Shown: in pieces, positions 31,430 through 44,056 of the stretch
How positions within the stretch are numbered: the first letter of the stretch is position 1
Layout: each line of letters opens with the position of its first letter
Source: Apoda limacodes
Lineage: Eukaryota > Arthropoda > Insecta > Lepidoptera > Limacodidae
Length of the DNA: 64,000 nt
NCBI GenBank assembly: GCA_946406115.1
Contig: OX291561.1
Span: 7,618,273-7,682,272 of the forward strand
Direction: 5' to 3'
Notes under the pieces: model-generated
Told to the model about the DNA's origin: nothing
The model's database searches: none
Seen by the model: the letters and a program-made list of their open reading frames with translations, nothing else
Program-made: the position numbers and the translations under genes

Positions 31430-32320
31430 CTATCTTCTTTAGACGAACGAGGTGTTCGCTATTTTGTACAGAGCAACTGGCGCCGCGGTGTATTTGGTTT
31501 TACTGGATCGATCGGATTGCCGTATTCGCCGGTCCAGATTGCAATCCATGTTTCGGAACTTGGAATTTTTTCCGCCTGAGATAGTTCTTCAACATTTACA
31601 GCATCTTGGTTTTTGGCTCTTTGAATTAGAGTAAATTCGTACAAGATAAAATCGCTAGCCACAATTTTATTTAATACATGGTGTTAATAATTTCGGATTT
31701 TTTATGAATTTTGTAATACTTCTACTTATTGGGCTGAATGGCGACTACGTAGACAATATTGCCGTATAGAGGTCATGTTGAAAGTAGAGCCCAGTCGCTC
31801 ACTCTTGGCATAAAGCACTCTTGTGTCGTGAAATGTCGCCTGAACCGTTACCTATAGGCAAGCGAGTCGAGGATGGCACGAAGATTGAAACGCGTAGGTA
31901 ACGGAAAGTAACACAATAGACAATTTCATTGTGTTGCAGTCAGTTGCGTTATCATACTGTCGCTCACTTCTGCTAGCAGATTCAATTCAATGTCGAAGGA
32001 GGAAAGTTTTTTTTTCAATCGCTTACAAATAGCGCCTCTATTACGGAAAGAGAAGAAAATTAAAAAAAAACTAAGGAATGTTTGCCGGTGCGTGTTCTTG
32101 CATTTTATTTTTTAATGTTTTCGGTCAACCAAAACTAAGTGGCTTTGTACTTGGTAGTCCATAATGAATCTATAGCGTGTCGCAATAATTCATTTGGCAA
32201 TTGTTCGCGACGATAACTAAACAATTAGCTGATTGCATTCTCGATTGAACTTTTATGTACCTGTTTTTTACCTATTGATAAATTTTTTGTTTTGTTTTAA
32301 AAATAAACTACAGCTTAATA
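31430..32320. other. Unclassified stretch with weak ORFs
   Basis: A minus-strand frame at 31459-31662 (IQRAKNQDAVNVEELSQAEK) and CpG-richer DNA near 31740-31990. I recognise no family; it may be decayed mobile DNA next to the Tc1 relic. Confidence 0.3.
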
Positions 32321-32639
32321 GGTGTATAAGGCTCAAAGACCGAAAACGCACATTAAGCGAAAAAACAGCTCACAACGCGTTGTGCGCAAAATTTGTGTTA
32401 TGGATCTTATAAAATGCTTACGACGTGTGGCAATCACAGAAAGACCACAAAGCGAAATTCGAGCGTTTTCGGTATTTGAGCGTAACATATTTTTTACCTT
32501 GGGGCTTGCGGATTTTATCTCAGTGTTAATGTTCCAACACCAACTGGTTTGCAATTCACCCTGGGTGACAACACTAAGCTATTCAAAAACTCGTGTCGCG
32601 GCACCGGTGTTAACACCGCCGACACCGTTCACACTGGAC

Positions 32640-32709
32640 GTCACAAATGTTAAAGTAATGGGAACGTTTGCTTCTATGAAGCGATGGTTGAGTTCGTATA
32701 TTCCCGGGT
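32640..32709 (+). CDS. Very tentative first coding exon (unidentified)
   Basis: ATG followed by GTFASMKRWLSSYIPG and a good donor (gg|gtaagt) at 32708-32711, at the end of a 390-base open frame in a CpG-richer stretch. Splicing directly to the exon at 48846 breaks the frame, so another exon would be needed. No family recognised. Confidence 0.2.
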
Positions 32710-33117
32710 AAGTGTAGCTACTCCGTGGTATTTAACACGATGATTTCGAACGCAGCCCTGAGTCTGTGATAAGGCGCATCGCAGAAGGATCCACGTGTGA
32801 CAGGGAAAACTTTTTTATCTTTTTGGCGGTGTGCATACTAGTAGTAAATTGTCGTGAAAGAAAGTAGACGTATGGCGCGTTCGTTCTGGGATGCAGAATC
32901 ATTATTTTCATTACTTTTGTCACCTGTCATCCATTCGTTTAGCATTGGTATCAAAAATATCAAAATTTTAGTATCATCTGTGACAAACTGTCATGTGTTC
33001 GTTTACGATATTTTTGTCACTTTTGCCACCGAAAAATGAAACTTTAGACCCATGTCTGGAGGTGGGGTTTTTGTGTTAATCTGTCATACTGCCTATACGC
33101 ATATTCATTGTTAATGG

Positions 33118-33133
33118 TAGTGTGTGTGTGTGT
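33118..33133. repeat. (GT)n microsatellite
   Basis: Short alternating GT tract. Confidence 0.7.
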
Positions 33134-33775
33134 GTTTTATCGTAGTGTGTGTACGTCAATCGTTCGTTTTGCAAGTTTTGAAACCAAAAATTTTGTTAGT
33201 AACGTTTCAAAGCTACACGAACGATAAGTGCCGGTGGTAAAACTGGCGCTATCAAAAGTGTGAAAAGTATCATTCGTGGGAACTCTTAATCCCAGAATGA
33301 ACGCGCTCGTACTCAATTTATAATTATTTTAATTTCAGGGTCATCACTACAGCCTAACCCAAAGGTTTTTATTGAAATATTATAAGTAATTAGGCTACGC
33401 TTTTCGAAACGACAACCGCGCCTCCGTCTGTCGAGACTCTTTGAGGTGTGACCTTAGACTTAGCCCATAGACTTCTAGTCTTTAGTCTATGGACTGCGCA
33501 ATAGCCTTACAAAATTGACTATTCGTTAGAAAGAGACAAAGCAAACCCGTGGTCTCTTTACTATTTCTATCAACTTCCGCCATTATGTTTATGTTTATAA
33601 AAACAAGTTAGAAGAAGAGAAGAGACGCCACAGGTTCGCTTCATCTCTGTCACACATTTGCGACCATGTTATTTTTTCACAGCTGTCTAGGAAATGCGCT
33701 TTCCAGTTCTCTTTGTCCATGGACATGCCTTACATGTTCAAATCTAATGAGAATGAAAAGTCGGTGGTGGTCGGT

Positions 33776-34295
33776 GGGGTTTTAATTTCACTTATGGTGT
33801 CATAAAGTTTTTGTATGGGATTTAAAATAAAAAATTACAGAAACCCCACATCGTGTGGGGTATCAAATGAAAGGGTTTGATAAGCCGGTTCTAAAAATAT
33901 ACCACACTATTACCTTTGGGTTACTTTTTTCTTAAAATCCAAAAAGTATTTTCAAAACATACCAAGTTTGGGCCCCTTCAGGTAGAAGACGGCTCAGTGT
34001 TTTTCTCTAATAAATACCCTAAATGACCGTTTATATCCTCATTTTTAACTCCCTGAAAGCATTTTGGAAAATATTAAAATTTAATATTTTTTTTTGAATT
34101 TATAAATACACTTAAATAACACCAGTAAACAGTACAGTTCCACATAGTCTCATAGAGATCTGAAGTTTAAGGAACCGTCTCATATTGCAATTTTCAAAAA
34201 TTAAAAAAAAAATACTATACACAAGATGGGTTTCTGAATATTTTTTTTTTAAATCCCATACAAAAAATTGCTTACACCATAAACCCCCCCCCCCC
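33776..34295. mobile_element. Fold-back element with inverted ends
   Basis: The left end 'ggggtttt...tatggtgtcataaag' plus 'tttttgtatgggattt' pairs with the right end 'aaatcccatacaaaaaattg' and 'cttacaccataaaccccc'. The internal 'catcgtgtggggtatcaaat' is shared with about 38405, which suggests a repeated family. Confidence 0.55.
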
Positions 34296-36659
34296 TAAGG
34301 GAAATATTTTGAGGAACTGCGGCTCAAAATTATTGTTTTGCCCTAAAGTACCTGTGTGCCAAACGGCTAAACTCTACATCAATTTGCAGTTATCGAGCGA
34401 AATTGCCGTTGTACACCTGCCACTATGAGGGTAGGCCGTACCCCAACAGTGGGGACGTATGAAGGCTGGCAAGAATTCTAATGAGACATCGTTCATATTA
34501 AAGAACTAGCTCTGCATGTCCCTTTAATTTTAGCATGAAAATATTAAGCATCATTGCTATCCTCTACTTAAACCAGACAAGATTTAAAAATGATTCGTGC
34601 TATGCTTTAACGTGTACCTAGACTGACACACAAACATTACTAACTATAAATATAAGTACGTTAGTGACACAGTGTAGTCGCTTAGGTTTACCTGAGAACA
34701 GTAACTAAAGCTACTGAAACAGAACACTGAAACTAAGCAACTGTAATAGTATAAAAGAAGCAATTTTTGGAATACTGCTATAGAAGAAAAAAAAACATAA
34801 AATTAAATATTTATATTTATGATCAACCTACTAACTACTATTCTAAACTACACGAAAATACCTAATCAAAGGCATAAAATGAAAGAGTTAGAATGCCAGT
34901 GAAGCAACAAGAGGAATAATTCCATTCCAATTCTGAATAATACTGTAGCTACACGGATACCCACTGAATAGTCTGGAACAAATAAAAATCCATGAAAAAA
35001 CAGAATACCGAAGAAGAGTTAGAAGCCTCTTGCAGACCACAAACATCAAAGCAGTCATTCTTCTCCTGCTGGCCTAAGGGTGCTGCTATTGGTCTGCACT
35101 ATCCCCCCACGTCCTAGTCTGCGAAACTCAACACTACCTCCCTATTTACACCGTCTTGATGGTGGATCGGGCAAAGCAATAGGTACACATGGGAATGCCG
35201 CCGTGAGCAGGGTGTTACTTTTAGAATCACTTATTAATGCGGACTGGAAACGCCGCACTCCTTCCTTCGGCTCCAGCTTTCAGCACTTTAGAGAACCCTC
35301 TAGTCGACCGTTTTTCCTTGAGTCCTTGCATTGGAACGCTGGCTGGTAAGACACTGGAACGGAACGGTACGTTGTATCGCAGTGTAGTTTTCCGTGACTA
35401 TATTTATTCTTTTCGAGCATCATACTATGTTACTTGCTCTAAACCAAAAGCTTCCGTTGTCTTCCGGGTGCATAGGACTCTTATTGAGGTACGACAAAGA
35501 TATGTTTTTTCCTGTCGATCATTTGTGTGCAAGTGCTTTTACAGGATTTTCAGCGGGCCCACGGGGCGGTTTATAAGAGTGATGAAGTGGCCATACTGTA
35601 CGTACTGCTATTTTACTTATACTGTGACCGTGTCTGCTGTGATATTTTGGCTCGCGCACAAGAACTCGCATAGCGCTAAATGTCGGCCATTGAGTATAGA
35701 ATCTGCACTCACTCCGGTAAATAAAGAAATAAATCTCTTGTAACGTCCAGGCATTACTGTTGTTTATGCCAGTGTTGCCAGTTGAAATATGTTTAAGTAA
35801 AAACTCATTTCACTCAAGGTTTTTAAAAAGTATTTAAAGTAAATCGTATTAAACATTTATTAATCAATTTTGTGGAAACATCATTTGTACATTATAAATG
35901 TCATTCTTCAGGTTTCGTTGTTTGAAACTTAAGTATTTATGCGTAATGGTTGAACTGATTTTGATTTTGGCACATAGTCACAAGTTCCAACCCTGACCAC
36001 TTACAGAATCTGCTCGATTCGTGGCTAATGAATGACGACATTATTTGACTTTAGGAAAAGTGCTATCTAAAACTCACTAATATATTCTAAAAACTATAGA
36101 AACTGTTCTAAAAAAATAGGTTATAACCAGTTTTATATTTTATTCAATCGAATTTTGAAAATACGCTTTCTATTGTGAGTAAATCAAAAATATTCAATGG
36201 CAGCGGTAATAGACCGCAGGGATGCCCTTAACAGAGGGAGGCAGGGTCGACTCTAGGGAGCGGTGGACCGAGGCAATACCTACTGATGCTGCTTTACGTA
36301 GGTATACTGTGACTTTTTTGGTATGTATAACTAACCTATAATTTTAATAAGAAAAAATGACAGGCACATAAATACTTATGTTATTTATGTATAAAAAAAT
36401 AGTCGAACATGGAACTGATTGCCTCAAATGTGTGATGTAAACACTTACAATTGATTACTTTAATTATGTTTATTGGCCAATTGACGCAGCGTTCGGACTC
36501 AAGACTCTAGTACAATTTACCACTACAAACACGTACGAACGTGCTCTTAAACAATTCGACCTCTGTAAAGTCACTACTAAAATAGATCTAATACAAAATG
36601 CTACTCTTTAAAGCTACATTTCTTTTGTAGTCTAGTCTGTTTTTAAAACATTGAATGGT
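34296..36659. other. Intergenic/intronic DNA, one SINE tail, no supported gene
   Basis: The SINE block 'gtggggacgtatgaaggctg' occurs at 34450. Overlapping frames at 35080-35743 are open but lack family resemblance. Their GC bias is modest and I judge them chance ORFs in a slightly GC-richer patch. Confidence 0.35.
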
Positions 36660-36800
36660 AGAAAAAAGAAGCTAAGGCCATAGTCAACCGCGCTGGCCCA
36701 GTGTGAATTGGCAGTCGTTGTTTTAACCCCCAAAAGGAGGTTACAAGTCGCTGGATCTGTAAAGTTGGCAGGCCATTTTATTTCCAGGGTAGTGCAACCA
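36660..36800 (+). repeat. Interspersed repeat fragment
   Basis: 'aaggccatagtcaaccgcgc' and 'tggcccagtgtgaattggca' are echoed at 38707-38800 ('gcgctggcctagtgcatgtg') and 41613-41705 ('agtggtccagtgcgaataag'). Confidence 0.45.
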
Positions 36801-37489
36801 ATACCAGAATTTGTGGTTTTATTGCAGTTCAATTTTAAAATTTGTAGTTTGCAAAAACTTTTTTTGCCGAGAGGGGCCGCTTTTAGCATAGTTAAATGGT
36901 TCTTAATATAGCTTATGGCTGGTAATGAATTTGCCATGAAGCATTTTTTTTTGAAATCTGTCCACAATTAATGGGAGAAATTGGTGAATAAACATAAAAA
37001 AAATATACAGTAGAACATATTTAACCTCCCACTTTTTTAAAATGCTTTCTATATAGTGATTAATAAAATATCAAGTGGCGACGCTAGGTAGCAGCTATTC
37101 CTATTAGCCTCTTAATCAAGTGGGGTTAGTGTTTGTAGTGAAGACAATAGAGAATTGTAACGAATCCTTACAATGCAAAAACGAAATGTAACAGCCCATA
37201 ATATGGCTCTATTTAACTTCCTTTTTAGAGAGTATAAAGTACCTTTAGTCAATTTGAACGTCAGGTGTCACCCACGCGGTTTAGGATTAGAAAGTCGATG
37301 TAAACAGAGATAAATGACTCTTTTCGGCATAGACAGTCTCCTATTGTTTTCTCTTTCACAATAGGTTTATTTTTGTATTGAATACACGTGGGTCTGCCTG
37401 CAAATATTGAATCCATTTTCACTTCCGTGGCGTCACGTACCTATGTAAGAGGATTTAGCACGGAAGTCGTAAATAATACTACTTATAAT

Positions 37490-38625
37490 TAGGGCATGCA
37501 CCCGGGTAGACCCGGTTCCTAAATAACCCGGGTATACCCGGTTCTGGAGTACATTGGATGGAACCAGTTCCGAATGTAGTGATACCCGGTTCCCCCGGTT
37601 CTCTGAAAAGTAGTTATGAAGACTGACTTGCTGATTTATTTTGTTTAAAAAAATGGTTATTTCATTCCTATTAGATCCGCATAGTATTTTTAGGGTTCCG
37701 TAGCCAAATGGCAAAAAACGGAACCCTTATAGATTCGTCATGTCTGTCTGTCCGTCCGCCCGTATGCCACTCACACAGCCACTTTTTTCTGAAACTATAA
37801 GAACTATACTGTTGAAACTTGGTAAGTAGATGTATTATGTGAACCGCATTATGATTTTCACACAAAAATATAAAAAAAAACTATAAATTTTTGGGGTTCC
37901 CCATACTTAGAACTGAAACTCAAAAATATTTTTTTCATCAAACCTATACGTGTGGGGTATCTATGGATAGGTCTTCAAAAATGATATTGAGGTTTCTAAT
38001 ATAATTTTTTTCTAAACTGAATGGTTTGCGCGAGAGACTTTTTTTTTAATACGTCATAAATCGTAAACCGCAATTTACCTTTCATTGAATCAACTCAAAT
38101 ATAAAAATATTTTTGTTTCTGTTTGTAGATTACATAAATGGTGGTAGGTACGGAACCCTCGGTGCGCGAGTCCAACTCGCACTTGGCCGGTTTTTTAAAG
38201 CTTTAATTTAACTTACAATGTTTATATGCATGTCAAATGTTGATTGTAAATTTAAAAGAAGTTATCCTCAACCGATTGAAATCAAATTTTCCATACACAT
38301 TTCGTTTGGATGAGAATAAATGGTTATCTAAGTGAAGTGATTCTAAATCTAATATGGTAAACGGCCCAAGATGGCTGACTTGTTATTTTTTGTGCACTCC
38401 CATGATATGGGTATCAAATGAAAGGATTTGCTGAGTAGAATATCATAAATAATATGACTCCACTCTAAATCCAATATGGCGGACTAGTTATTGTTAAGCA
38501 CCCCCAATAAAAAAAATTACTATTAATTTATATCGAAATATGAACCGTATTTCAAAACAAGCGATGGAACCGGGTATGTTATCAGTTCCTCGTGCATTAG
38601 AATATAATAAAAAAAAAAATAGCCA
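37490..38625. mobile_element. Possible inverted-end element rich in cccggt(t), split by another repeat
   Basis: The left end has 'gggcatgcacccgggtagac' and repeated 'acccggttc' boxes. The right end 'gatggaaccgggtatgttat' and 'cctcgtgcattagaat' is roughly inverted. A different repeat occupies 37688-38195. End pairing is weak. Confidence 0.3.
37688..38197 (-). repeat. ggttccgta-bounded interspersed repeat, longer variant
   Basis: Edges 'ttagggttccgtagccaaat' and 'ggtacggaaccctcggtgcg' plus 'ccaactcgcacttggccggt', with a different middle ('ctgtctgtccgtccgcccgt', 'tacgtgtggggtatctatgg') from the 275-base form. Confidence 0.65.
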
Positions 38626-39869
38626 GTATAGGACTTGATCGCTTTCATCAAGGTAGATACTGTAATGTAAAGTGTTCAACTTGTGATATCCACCTATTTT
38701 ATTTAGAGGCTTAGGCCGCAATGTTCACCGCGCTGGCCTAGTGCATGTGAGCGGACGTTGTCGATCTAGTGGCCACTTGATTGTCAGAGTATGCCATAAG
38801 GCCTCTGATTTGGCCAAGGGACTGCTGTCATATGACAACAGCCAGGACCTTTACATGCTCTGCGAAACACGGAGGAGCTCAGACGAAAATATGCTACTAA
38901 ACGGTCAGTCATCCAGGTGGTGAACACACCTGTCGTTGCTTAATTTCATTATCGAGTTGAGGTGTCTATTTTAATTTGAAAAAGGATTCCGCCTCGTAAA
39001 TCTGTTTCTAGAAACTTTCCGAAATGTGATGCTGATATGTTGCCATTAATCTAGTTAAGAAGAGCAAATAATGTATTTAATTTTAGGGTGTTTTTTTTTA
39101 AATATCATAATAGTTCTAAAAGAAGTTCGTATCTATGATGCAAAATAAGACTCATAATAAAATCCATATTAAGAAAAATATGAGCATAAACCATAAAGCA
39201 ATAAAAAAGCAACAGAAGTAACTAGCCACTATCCATAAACTTATTTTTTTTATTCATTAAGTCACATTATTTAGTCTTGTTAAATTAACTTTTGTAAAAA
39301 GGTATTTTACAAAAGCCAGCAAAACTTTAACTTATGCTAACTCAATGTCACAGAATCAGTCAACAATTTGACGCTACCCTACTTTCGGCTTGTGTGAGAA
39401 ACTTTCAAGCCGGGAAAGTTGTTATTGGGTTTAAAGTTGGATTTAGTTTAGCAGAAAGGATGACTATATTGTCAATATTGTCGAACGTAACATAGTTTCT
39501 GAATATTCTGCATTTTGAAATATGTATGTCTCCTCAATATATCATTCAAAAATACCGCCTACTGGCGTCAACATTGGGCTGAAGTTTGAACTTCAATATT
39601 GTCATTTCTCATGTAGCATTTTCAAACTTAGCGAAGCCTAAATCTGTTTCAGCGGTTTGTATCTATGTTCCACAGGCATAAGAGGTTACTTTGAAAACTT
39701 CAGAAGTTTTTTTTGACAGAAATCAAACTACTAATTAACCCAAATCTGAAATATATATATAGACAATTGTTGGAAATGATAGGTTGGCATTTGTTTAAAA
39801 AGTAAAGATATGGCAAATTGAATGTTTAAATTTTTTCATACTGAAAAAAAAAATTAAGGTTTTTTTATA

Positions 39870-40550
39870 CTTAATATATAAAGCTGAAGAGTTTGTTTGT
39901 TTGAACGCGCTAATCTCAGGAGTCCGATTTGAAAAATTCTTTTAGTGTTAGATAGCTCATTTATCAAGAAAATCTATAGGCTATATATCACCACGCTAAG
40001 ACCAATAGGAGCGGAGCACCAATGAAGTATGTTTCAAAATCGTTTTCTAGAGTTCCGTACCCGAAGGGTAATTAGCGGAACCCTAATACTAAGGCCCCGC
40101 TGTCCGTCCATCCGTCCGTCCGTCTGTCACCAAGCTGTATCTCATGAACCGTGATAGTTAGACAGTTGAAATTTTCACAGAAGATGTATTTCTGTTGCAG
40201 TTATAGCAACAAAAAATAAAAAACAAAAAAAAATATTTAAGGGGGCTCTCATACAACAAACGTGATTTTTTTGCTCGATTTTGCTCGATAACGGCAACAA
40301 GTAGACGCTTAAAATATGCACATAATATTTAGTTATATAGTTACTTTAAATATAAATAATTAAATTAAAATAAAACAAATATTTAAAGGGGGCTCCCATA
40401 AACAAACGTGATTTTTTTTGCCACTTTTATAGATAATGGTACGGAACCCTTCGTGCGCGAGTCCGACTCGCACTTGACCAATTTTTTTTTTTAATAGCTT
40501 CCGCTGCGTGCGCTGCGTAAACGGTTAGTTTCGCAAAAATCATGTATGAC
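39870..40550 (+). repeat. 'aaagctgaagagtttgtttg' interspersed repeat, interrupted by a nested insertion
   Basis: The left part runs 39875-40050 ('gtttgtttgaacgcgctaat', 'ccaataggagcggagcacca'). The right part at about 40498-40545 ('gcttccgctgcgtgcgctgc' 'gtaaacggtta') continues it. The gap is filled by another repeat. Confidence 0.65.
40053..40490 (-). repeat. ggttccgta-bounded interspersed repeat nested inside the previous repeat
   Basis: Minus orientation: starts 'agagttccgtacccgaaggg', passes 'ccgtccgtccgtctgtcacc', 'cagttgaaattttcacagaa' and 'caaacgtgatttttttgctc', and ends 'cccttcgtgcgcgagtccga'. An internal stretch (about 40330-40440) is duplicated. Confidence 0.7.
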
Positions 40551-41009
40551 AGAATTGTTTCCCTTTAAAAGTTCTAAAAAATAGTCCGCAACAGCATATA
40601 TCTTTTAAGGTTGGCTCACTATAACCTTTTTTATGCTAACCAAATTTGTTCTGAAATAAAACATTATTTGCGAAGGTGTTTTTATAAATGATATTAATCC
40701 TTATCCAAAAAAATACGTTATTCATCACCAGTATTAAATTTAAAACAAAATTGCCCTTTACATCATTCGATTTCAATGAATATCTTAGGAGATATCGCAG
40801 TTTTAAAAAAGCATCGTAGCAAAATAATGATCAAGTACTGCGCGCGCATGTATGATGTGCAAGGCCGGCGGGCAGTCTTTAGGGGAAAGGGCGGTAAGTA
40901 TTATTTAAAAATATTTTCACCTTCTACGTAAACATCTTTGTTTAGGTTAAAGTTAGCGTTAATCCAAAGTAACTCTTACTGACTGAGTGATCTATCAACG
41001 CATAGGTCC

Positions 41010-41275
41010 AACCACTGGACTGATCGAGCTGAAATTTAGCACACATATAGCTATTATGATGTAGGCTTGCGCTAAGAAAGGATTTTCCTAAACTAATCCC
41101 CTAAACGGGGGTTAAAAGTTTGTAAGGAGTACCAAGATCGTGAGGTTAATCCAGAAAGAGAAAGAGAGAGAGAGAACGTCAAGTTTGAGTAGGTTTTTTT
41201 CTATAGTTGAGGAGTTGCCGTAAGAATCCTACGCCGATAACCAAATTTAGGGCGGGCGAAGCAGCTAGCAAAAGC
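41010..41275 (-). repeat. Interspersed repeat of the 'cggttatcg' family
   Basis: It ends with 'taagaatcctacgccgataa' and 'gggcgggcgaagcagctagc', nearly identical to the end at 55600-55660. A short GA microsatellite lies inside (41160-41173). Confidence 0.55.
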
Positions 41276-41971
41276 TAGTTACTCTTATAATCTTGAAAAT
41301 AACGTGAAACTTACTTGCGTATACTTAATAAAATCACGTTGGTCATGCCTCGCGGTGTTAAATTTTTAACATCGCCGAAACAAAAAGCTACGTCCTCTTG
41401 ACTCTTCAAGATCTGTTGGTCCGGACCTTTAGGTAGTAGGTATACATATACCTATATTTAATCAAAATCAAAGCATCTTGACACCTCAGATAGCTAGCTT
41501 CTCTGCCGTCATCTTCCATGACCCAAACAATCGTCAGTACTTGATTAAGAAGTAAGTTGTACTCGGCCATTGTTTGTCGCCACTACAGGGGATCTCCTTA
41601 AAAAAAGGAGAATTAGGCCATATACCGAAGTGGTCCAGTGCGAATAAGCAGAAGTTGTCGAGCTAACGAGACCACTCGACTGTAAGAATTTTTAAGTCTC
41701 CTATGGCCTTATCTTGACTTGCGACTATCAGCTAATAATTTGTTGTTGGACATAGTATTAAAAGTATATGATTATACATTAGGTATAATATATATGATAT
41801 TGAATGGTAGGTAAGTAGGTATATTCATAATAACAGCTAGTTGACCGTAAAGTCACCTTTTATCAGCTCTATTTGTTTACTTTTATTTTTATTTGCTTAC
41901 CAGTTTCATCGTATACATGTACATACTACATATACATGTACCTACTTACTTATATTTATATAATGAAGAGA

Positions 41972-42004
41972 AACGCAATATGAACGACTGGTTCATATTG
42001 CGTT
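41972..42004. repeat. Perfect 14-bp inverted repeat, 5-base loop
   Basis: aacgcaatatgaac (41972-41985), loop gactg, then its exact complement (41991-42004); flanks are weakly complementary (tataatga / tcatatta). Confidence 0.9.
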
Positions 42005-42009
42005 GCCGT

Positions 42010-43860
42010 CATATTATAAGATATATGTATATTCATTATTTAAAATAAGTATGTACCGGGTCTGTTGTATTTTCCCTCTTTTTACGTACAATGTTTACGC
42101 TAAAATACTTGTATGTAACCTACCTATAATATTATGAAGTATAATATTTACTAGCTTTTGTCCTTGACTCGCCCGCGAAATTCGAGCGGTTTTAAAAGTA
42201 TCCTACTACCTTCTCCGTCTCTCTATCTGATGAGCCAAAAATCAGGTCAGTGGGATGCGGTGTTACCGCCTTATGAAATTACAAATAGACGGACTTTGTT
42301 TTAATTAGTTAGGATTGTCCAATATATTAAAATAAATGCTTTCATAAAAGGCTTAGCTTGTCCACCAAAGTTTGTATGTTTTACTCATTGTACCACATCA
42401 TACCCAAATGGGTAAAAAAACTACCCGCGCACTACCATACTACTATCATTTAAGTTTTTACCCATTGCACAGACAGACAAATGTATAATACATTTCGTAT
42501 TAAACGTAACTAAGTCGTACTAAATAAAAGACTGGTAACAGAAACAACACTACGTAACTTACATGAATGTGTTACTTAGTACATCTTCATGGTTTTAATC
42601 CCCAGAAAGAAGGTAACCAGTACGTATCCAAGCCAGCAGATCACATAATATCTGACCCCAAATGCCAAATAGATGTAGAATTTGTAGGTAATTTGTAGAT
42701 AATTCAAAGTGAAAGAATTAATTTTGTAGAGGCCATAGTTTTTCAGGCATCGAGTGATGTGATATCAAGCTAGGAGATCATCATTTTCTTGGAACCTATG
42801 GTCCCTACAAAATTAATTAATTCACTACAAAACTTGTCATACGTGTAACCAGTCGCTGTACACACACACTGTCAGTATATATTAATTTCGATGAGACACA
42901 CACATGATGTAGGAGATAGCCACTTTTTACTAACCACTGCGTGACTGGAGTATCTGATCTGAACTAAGGTGACTTCATATATTATTTTAGGTCCCATAAC
43001 TCGTAAAATAACCAAAGTAATAATGGTAAATTAAAAGGCTGGTAACATAATTACCTACATACATACCGCCTTTCTTTGTTACTTTAATAAGCAAAATTTG
43101 ATTTTTCGTCCAAATAGGTATTCATTGAAACCTTGCAAGCGTTTCCAACAGATTTGTATTACCTTGCAGTAATCGGATTTCGGTCGTGGTGGGCTGCCGG
43201 ATTCCATTGTGAGTGCGGGCTCAAGGCGAGTCAGGTTACCTTCTAGTCTAGATTGTATAGCATGTACCTAACTAACTAACTACCTACTTGTGTTACCTCA
43301 GATCAGCCCATCCGTCTTGTAAAGTCATATCTTATTAGAAGCTTATATAAAAGAAAACGGTTTTACCTGTTGTGAGAATGGCTTTTTCATTTCTCCAAAT
43401 TCTTAAAACATTCAAGTAGTTCATTTGCGGTTTTTAATTTATAGTCAATTTATTTAGTTCTAGTTCGACTCTTGGTTACCTAGTTCAAGTAGTCTTCGAG
43501 TTATTATTGACATTAATTGTGATTTAACTTCGCCCTGCATTTAGCAATTTAAAGGTTTAATAACCATTTGGAATTATGTAACCTATTTCAAGGGTGAACG
43601 CCGAAGATTGTTTTCATATGAAATCCATTTTACCGTGATCTCCGAATTTCCCTAAATTTTACTTTACAGTTTATTTAAAAAAATAAATGAACTAAAAATT
43701 AAGGGCTCGCGGTTTTTGGTTTCACAAGATTCTGATAAGGCAATATTTATTAATATTTCTGCAAAAGTGCCGGAAAATAATTTTTTGCTATTTTTGGCGA
43801 AGCATCTGCTCAGATCACAAAATGGTCTAGAGAAAAGTAGTAGATAATCAAAAAATCTAC
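42010..43860. other. No gene seen; one diverged interspersed repeat at 42880-43010
   Basis: The repeat copy carries 'agccactttttactaaccac' and 'taggtcccataactcgtaaa'. The rest is plain AT-rich DNA. Confidence 0.4.
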
Positions 43861-44056
43861 AATTTTGGTTCACAGTACTTTTCGACTTAACCTCAAATTT
43901 TACGAGTTATTGGCAAAAAACCGATTTTTCGATTTTTTTCGGTTTTTGCCCCAAAAATATGTTCAATATATTCAAAATTTGGACTGAATGTACACTTTTG
44001 AGTGCTTTAACTTTTCTAATTTGCCCAAACTCTGTAAGTTAAATATTTTCTGAGAT

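Noticed and set aside
32322..32711. 129-codon ORF as a full gene
   Set aside because: It lacks an ATG at its start and any family similarity. Only the last 23 codons with ATG and a good donor are kept as a very weak exon candidate.
35080..35743. Overlapping open frames up to 168 codons on +
   Set aside because: No domain, no signal of coding bias over several overlapping frames, and no splice-consistent partner; chance ORFs in a slightly GC-richer patch are more likely.
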